Notes under the pieces: model-generated
Seen by the model: only the letters and a program-made list of their open reading frames with translations
Told to the model about the DNA's origin: nothing
Database searches by the model: none
NCBI GenBank assembly: GCA_030834415.1
Contig: JAURFH010000013.1
Span: forward strand, 1 to 37,668
DNA length: 37,668 nt
Direction of reading: 5' to 3'
DNA from: Verrucomicrobiota bacterium
Lineage (GTDB): Bacteria > Verrucomicrobiota > Verrucomicrobiia > Limisphaerales > JAEYXS01
Translations under genes and position numbers: made by a program
Shown: positions 33,699 through 37,668 of the stretch, piece by piece
Layout of the letters: every line of letters starts with the position of its first letter
How positions within the stretch are numbered: position 1 is the stretch's first letter

Positions 33699-35125
33699 AC
33701 GATGTGGTTGTTTTTTTCCGCTGCGGGCGGAAAGGTTAAGCTAAACTTGGTGCTGGGTTTGCGGAGCACTTCGATCTGTCCGCCCAGTTGATCAGTCAGC
33801 GTCCTTACCAATTGCAGCCCCAGCGTATTGCCGCGTTTGGTGTCAAATTCTGAGGGCAATCCGGTCCCATCATCACTGATTGACAGGTGACAGACCCCGT
33901 TCGGATCCTGCTGCAGCTGCACCGTCACGGTGCCCTTCTGTCCGTTAGGAAAAGCATGCTTCAACGCATTGCTGAGCAGCTCGTTCGCGATCAAACCGCA
34001 GGGAATGGCACTATCCACGGTAAGCCGCATCGGTTCCGTTTGCAAAATACATTGCACCCGGCCATGAGCGCCATAGGAGCGGAACAAATGGGTCACCAGA
34101 TCGTGCAGATAATCTTGGAAATCCACCCGGGCCAGATTCGCCTTGCGATAGAACTTCTCATGCACCAAGGCCATGGATTGCACTCGGTTCTGGTTCTCCC
34201 GCAACATCGCCGCCAGCACGGGATTCGTCTGCTGGGAGGCTGCGAGGTTGAACAGACTGCTGATCACCTGCATGTTGTTCTTCACGCGGTGATGTACTTC
34301 CTGCAGCAAGACTTCCTTTTCGCTCAGTGAATCGCTCAGCCGTTGCTCGGCCTCTTTGCGCTCCGTGATGTCGATACAGGAGCCGATGTATCCCACCAGC
34401 TTGTTATCACCCACCACGCGCGGCTGACCACGATTTAGGAACCAGCGATACACGCCATCCTTCCGGCGCAGGCGGTATTCCAGATCAAAAGGTTTCTGGG
34501 CATGAAACGCTTCCAGATATTGTTTCATGCTGGCTTGCGCTTCGTCTGGATGGATGCACGACAGCCAGCCATCCCCCAACTGGCTCTCCAAGGTCTTGCC
34601 TGTGTAATCCAGCCAAGGCTGGTTGAAATAGATGAACTCACCCACGCTGCCCGCCATCCAGATGAGCGTTGGCGCAGAATCCGCGAGGATGCGAAACCGT
34701 TTTTCACTCTCCCGCACCGCCTCGACGGCCTTCTCCCGCTCCAGCTCTGATTTGTGTCTCTGCAACGTGCCCAAAATCGCCTGCGGCAACCGGTCGATCT
34801 GATTCTTCAACACATAATCGGAAGCGCCCGCCTTCATACACTCCACCGCCGTCTCTTCATTGATGGAGCCGGTCACGATGAGGCAAGGCGTGCCGTTGGC
34901 CAATTGCCCAGCCGTTTCCAAAGCGTCGAGACCATTCAACCCAGGCAACGAGAAATCACACAGGATGACGTCATAGCGCAACGTCTGGAGCGCCCGGATG
35001 AAATCCTCGCGCCGTTTCACATGATGAAGCAGGTAATTGATACCGCTTCGCTGCATGTGCCTTTCCACTAGCGCGACATCGTCCGGGTTATCCTCGAGCA
35101 ATAAGATGTGCAGTTGACTATCCAT
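33695..35125 (-). CDS. sensor histidine kinase: REC-PAS-HisKA_2-HATPase
   Basis: This soluble 476-residue kinase begins with a receiver domain (Asp57 in Leu-Cys-Asp-Phe-Ser, Lys107), then a PAS domain (about 142-255) closed by [11 protein letters not shown]. The dimerisation/phosphoacceptor part is of the HisKA_2 type: Glu-Val-His278-His279-Arg-Val-Lys-Asn-Asn. The ATPase domain has [10 protein letters not shown] (N box), Asp-Asp-Gly-Thr-Gly-Leu-Pro (G1) and Gly-Leu-Gln-Leu-Val (G2). No membrane span is present, so the input is cytoplasmic or arrives as a phosphate on the N-terminal receiver. Its likely partner is the overlapping REC-PAS protein. The receiver-first order is unusual but common in environmental bacteria. 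Confidence 0.93.
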   Translation of the reverse strand: MDSQLHILLLEDNPDDVALVERHMQRSGINYLLHHVKRREDFIRALQTLRYDVILCDFSLPGLNGLDALETAGQLANGTPCLIVTGSINEETAVECMKAGASDYVLKNQIDRLPQAILGTLQRHKSELEREKAVEAVRESEKRFRILADSAPTLIWMAGSVGEFIYFNQPWLDYTGKTLESQLGDGWLSCIHPDEAQASMKQYLEAFHAQKPFDLEYRLRRKDGVYRWFLNRGQPRVVGDNKLVGYIGSCIDITERKEAEQRLSDSLSEKEVLLQEVHHRVKNNMQVISSLFNLAASQQTNPVLAAMLRENQNRVQSMALVHEKFYRKANLARVDFQDYLHDLVTHLFRSYGAHGRVQCILQTEPMRLTVDSAIPCGLIANELLSNALKHAFPNGQKGTVTVQLQQDPNGVCHLSISDDGTGLPSEFDTKRGNTLGLQLVRTLTDQLGGQIEVLRKPSTKFSLTFPPAAEKNNHIV

Positions 35126-35433
35126 TTAGCACTATCGAATACCGTCTTATCACTTTTGCATTACCCTTCTAATAGGCAACTCCCTTGCCAGCCATAAGGG
35201 GAATATCACTTTTATTTTAAACACCTTTCTATGAATGACTTATAAAGATGGATCGTATTAGCATTTTTTGTCTTTTGCGAGAATTTTACACCCCTGTCAC
35301 ATAATCAGACAGTGTCGTGAATGATTCGCCGTTGACCGGTCTTCTCCCCGTCAGCAATATCGGTTCCGTTTGTCGGTCCGTCAAATAGCGGTCGGCAACA
35401 CCGGACATTAACTGCTGAACTTGAATCTGGACC
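35126..35433. other. divergent intergenic region between kinase and phosphoglycerate mutase
   Basis: The half next to the kinase is AT-rich and should hold its promoter; the half next to the mutase is GC-rich. No open frame looks coding, and no strong hairpin is evident. Confidence 0.5.
35332..35360 (+). promoter_or_regulatory. possible promoter of the phosphoglycerate mutase gene
   Basis: TTGACC (35332-35337) and CAATAT (35355-35360) are spaced by 17 nt, about 75 nt before the ATG. The -35 matches the sigma-70 consensus well and the -10 poorly. Confidence 0.3.
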
Positions 35434-36660
35434 ATGAACCTCGACGCCCTTTATTCCGAACTGACCATCAAAACCAAGACCAAGCTTGCCCTCATCGTAT
35501 TGGACGGCTTGGGTGACATCGCCACCATGGGCCAAGGGGAAGTCACCCCTCTGGAAGCGGCGGTGACGCCGAACCTCGACAAGCTCGTCAATGAAGGTGT
35601 GGCCCAAGGTCGCATGACCCCCGTGGCTCCCGGCATCACCCCGGGCAGCGGTCCCGGCCATCTCGCTTTGTTCGGCTATGATCCGCTGGAATTCCAAGTC
35701 GGTCGTGGCGTCATCGAAGCGCTCGGCCTCGGGGTGGAATTGAAGGCCGGTGATGTTTGCGCCCGCGCCAATTTCTGCACGCTGGATGCCAAGGGCATCG
35801 TCACCGACCGCCGCGCCGGTCGTATCCCGACTGAGACGTGCGAAGAACTCTGCGCCTTGCTCGCCAAGAAGGTGAAGAAGATCGGCGACACGGAAGTCAT
35901 CATCAAGGCCGGCAAGGAACACCGCTTTGTGGTCATCTTCCGCGGCAAGGGTCTGGAAGGCCCGCTCACGGACGCCGATCCGAACCGTGAAGGTCTGCCC
36001 ATCCCCACCGCCGAGCCGCGCGATGCCAAATCCGCCAAGCAGAAAAAGGCCGCCAAGCTCATCGCTGATTTCTACAAGGCCGCGCTGCCAGTGATCGCGA
36101 AGAAGAAGCCCGCGAACGGTTTCCTCATGCGCGGCATCGCCCATCAGCCGGATATCCCGTTGTTCGAAGACCGCTACAAGCTGAAGCCCGTCTGCATCGC
36201 CGTTTATCCGATGTATAAGGGCCTCGCCCAACTCGTCGGCATGACGAAGCTCGAAGGCGCGCAGACCATCACCGAGCAGTTCGAGACGTATAAGAAGGAA
36301 TACGACAACTACGACTTCTTCTTCATCCACTACAAGTACACGGACAAGGCCGGTGAAGACGGCAACTTCGAGGCCAAGAAGAAGGCCATCGAGGATTTCG
36401 ATGCCGCGCTGCCGATCCTCATGGAGAAGAAGCCGGATGTGCTCGTCATCACGGGCGACCACTCCACGCCGTGCTCCATGAAGTCCCACTCTTGGCATCC
36501 GCAGCCGGTCCTCCTGCACTCCGAGTGCAGCGGCTCCGACAAGCTGGAACGCTTCAGCGAGACCGGCGCTAACATGGGCTCCCTCGGCGTGTTCGAAGCC
36601 AAGTACCTCATGCGCTACATGCAGGCTAACGCCAAGATGTTCGACAAGTTCGGCGCGTAA
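35434..36660 (+). CDS. apgM: 2,3-bisphosphoglycerate-independent phosphoglycerate mutase, archaeal type
   Basis: The enzyme interconverts 3- and 2-phosphoglycerate in glycolysis without a bisphosphoglycerate cofactor. The 408-residue protein belongs to the archaeal-type (ApgM) branch of the alkaline-phosphatase superfamily, not to the longer bacterial GpmI. Motifs seen are Val-Leu-Asp-Gly-Leu-Gly-Asp near the N-terminus, the nucleophile region Thr-Pro-Gly-Ser-Gly-Pro-Gly-His-Leu-Ala-Leu-Phe-Gly-Tyr-Asp-Pro, Arg-Ala-Asn-Phe-Cys-Thr, Tyr-Lys-Gly-Leu-Ala and the C-terminal metal site Thr-Gly-Asp-His-Ser-Thr-Pro with His-Ser-Trp-His-Pro. It is full length, starts at an ATG and is followed by a terminator, so it is probably monocistronic. 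Confidence 0.93.
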   Translation: MNLDALYSELTIKTKTKLALIVLDGLGDIATMGQGEVTPLEAAVTPNLDKLVNEGVAQGRMTPVAPGITPGSGPGHLALFGYDPLEFQVGRGVIEALGLGVELKAGDVCARANFCTLDAKGIVTDRRAGRIPTETCEELCALLAKKVKKIGDTEVIIKAGKEHRFVVIFRGKGLEGPLTDADPNREGLPIPTAEPRDAKSAKQKKAAKLIADFYKAALPVIAKKKPANGFLMRGIAHQPDIPLFEDRYKLKPVCIAVYPMYKGLAQLVGMTKLEGAQTITEQFETYKKEYDNYDFFFIHYKYTDKAGEDGNFEAKKKAIEDFDAALPILMEKKPDVLVITGDHSTPCSMKSHSWHPQPVLLHSECSGSDKLERFSETGANMGSLGVFEAKYLMRYMQANAKMFDKFGA

Positions 36661-36678
36661 GCGGATCTAAAATTCATC

Positions 36679-36723
36679 GAAGAAGGCCGATTAAGATTTT
36701 CTTTTTCGGTCTTCTTCTTTTTT
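36679..36723 (+). terminator. intrinsic terminator after the phosphoglycerate mutase gene
   Basis: GAAGAAGGCCGA pairs with TCGGTCTTCTTC (one G-T wobble) around a 15-nt loop, followed by six T. It lies 19 bp past the stop and only 15 bp before the nucleotidyltransferase ATG, so read-through could still supply the latter. Confidence 0.8.
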
Positions 36724-36737
36724 ATCTCATCAATCTG

Positions 36738-37490
36738 ATGAAAGCAGTCATTCTCGCCGCCGGCAAAGGCACCCGCATGAAGGATCTCACCGCCGAGATC
36801 CCGAAACCCATGCTCAAGGTCCAGGGCAAACCCATCCTCGAACATATCATCGACGGATTGCTCAGCGTCGGCGTGCGTGAGTTCTGCATCATCACCGGCT
36901 GGCACGCGGAAGTGGTGGAAGGCTATTTCGGCGATGGCTCCAAATGGGGCGCGAAGATTTCCTACGCCCGGCAAGTCGTGCAAGACGGCACCGGCAAGGC
37001 ACCCGAACTGGCGAAAGAATTCGTGGGTAGCGAGACTTTCCTGCTCACCTACGGCGATATCCTCGTGAAGCCGGAGACGTATGCAGACATGCTCAAGCGT
37101 TACAACAGCGGCACGTTCTCCGGCCTCGTCACCGTGACCGGCAGCGAAGACGTGACCAAGGGCGGACTCTTCTTCTTTGATGGCGAATTTTGCCTGAACC
37201 ACCTAGTGGAAAAACCGAGTCAAGCGCAACTCACGGAACTACGGCAGCAAGGTTATCTGAAGCAAGGTGCCACGGCATGGTACAACGCGGGCATCTACAT
37301 CTTCGAGCCCACGCTCTTCGATTTCACTGCCAAGCTGGAGAAGTCCCCGCGTGGCGAATACGAACTGACCGATGCCCTCACCGCCATGCTCGTCGCGAAA
37401 CACAAACTCGCCGGACTTGAAATCGCCGGGCGCTGGGTGGATGTGCGTGACCCCGAAGTGCTGGCGTCGTTGCAGGATGGACAGGCATAG
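36738..37490 (+). CDS. sugar-phosphate nucleotidyltransferase
   Basis: The 250-residue cytoplasmic protein has a complete nucleotidyltransferase signature, Leu-Ala-Ala-Gly-Lys-Gly-Thr-Arg-Met (6-14), then Ile-Pro-Lys-Pro-Met-Leu and Gly-Lys-Pro-Ile-Leu. The metal Asp is in Tyr-Gly-Asp-Ile-Leu, and Val-Glu-Lys-Pro and Tyr-Asn-Ala-Gly-Ile-Tyr-Ile-Phe complete the RmlA/GlmU-like core. It should activate a sugar 1-phosphate with an NTP for cell-surface or storage glycans; which sugar is unknown. It is related in fold, but not closely in sequence, to the nucleotidyltransferase downstream of ptsI. No hexapeptide-repeat acyltransferase domain follows, unlike GlmU. Confidence 0.88.
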   Translation: MKAVILAAGKGTRMKDLTAEIPKPMLKVQGKPILEHIIDGLLSVGVREFCIITGWHAEVVEGYFGDGSKWGAKISYARQVVQDGTGKAPELAKEFVGSETFLLTYGDILVKPETYADMLKRYNSGTFSGLVTVTGSEDVTKGGLFFFDGEFCLNHLVEKPSQAQLTELRQQGYLKQGATAWYNAGIYIFEPTLFDFTAKLEKSPRGEYELTDALTAMLVAKHKLAGLEIAGRWVDVRDPEVLASLQDGQA

Positions 37491-37668
37491 TCAGTGAAGT
37501 GATGAACGCAGCAAGAGTGGTAGGGTGCTGTAATGCTCCAGTCATCAGTTCGATTGAGTAGTCGTCAATGGAACCAATGACGTAGTGTCAAATGGGCTAG
37601 GAAGCATCGGACAACTGATAATGGGTGGTATTATTCCTATCCGCTGACCGAAGCCATCTGACCAAGTC
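37491..37668. other. right-hand edge, nothing recognised
   Basis: These 178 bases follow the last stop codon to the end of the window. I see no open frame with coding character, no clear hairpin and no RNA gene. Confidence 0.4.

Noticed and set aside
35305-36519. 404-codon minus-strand frame opposite apgM
   Set aside because: apgM has complete catalytic motifs on the plus strand; the opposite frame has none.

Overview
The window looks like a chromosomal segment of a GC-rich, Gram-negative, aerobic bacterium, most likely Verrucomicrobiota (Limisphaerales/Pedosphaera-like). This placement is inference from gene content: an Alternative Complex III operon, secreted DUF1080 (3-keto-disaccharide hydrolase-like) and SMP-30/gluconolactonase proteins, a secreted acetyl-esterase-like hydrolase, an archaeal-type phosphoglycerate mutase and a squalene-synthase-like enzyme. 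No search was run. I see no rRNA, tRNA, CRISPR array, phage or insertion sequence.

Layout. 1-8.8 kb: a 5'-truncated conserved gene, a secreted esterase, an orphan membrane protein, a zinc-ribbon rhomboid protease, a two-domain DUF1080 protein, an ADP-ribosylglycohydrolase, and a glycosyltransferase/MFS transporter pair on the minus strand. 8.8-9.3 kb: an AT-rich divergent intergenic region with a chain of five hairpins in the glycosyltransferase leader. 9.3-15.3 kb (plus strand): squalene/phytoene synthase family enzyme, an 832-residue Ala/Lys/Glu-rich exported coiled-coil protein with a SHOCT tail, lysA, and an SMP-30 protein, several separated by clear terminators. 15.3-17.9 kb (minus): ptsI and a nucleotidyltransferase. 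18-19.6 kb (plus): aroK and queG, overlapping by 4 bp.

19.6-31.0 kb (minus) is the core: a tightly packed ten-gene respiratory operon, actA-actB-actC-actD-actE-actF, a small membrane protein, a CcoN-like subunit, a CcoO-like cytochrome and a monoheme cytochrome c. Alternative Complex III oxidises quinol and passes electrons through ActB iron-sulfur clusters and the haems of ActA and ActE. The attached cbb3-like module should receive them, but its CcoN-like subunit lacks the paired TM10 histidines that bind haem b3 and low-spin haem b, and also the active-site Tyr. Its CcoO-like subunit carries an insertion that resembles the C-terminal domain of ribosomal protein L7/L12. Together these suggest a divergent, perhaps non-oxygen-reducing, electron-transfer partner of Alternative Complex III.

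31.4-32.6 kb (minus): a threonine/serine dehydratase preceded by an unannotated isoleucine-rich leader peptide, an antiterminator and an intrinsic terminator, which reads as a classical isoleucine attenuator. 32.7-35.1 kb (minus): an overlapping two-gene signalling unit (REC-PAS-histidine kinase, then REC-PAS-cysteine tail). 35.4-37.5 kb (plus): archaeal-type phosphoglycerate mutase and a sugar-phosphate nucleotidyltransferase. The last 178 bases hold nothing I recognise.
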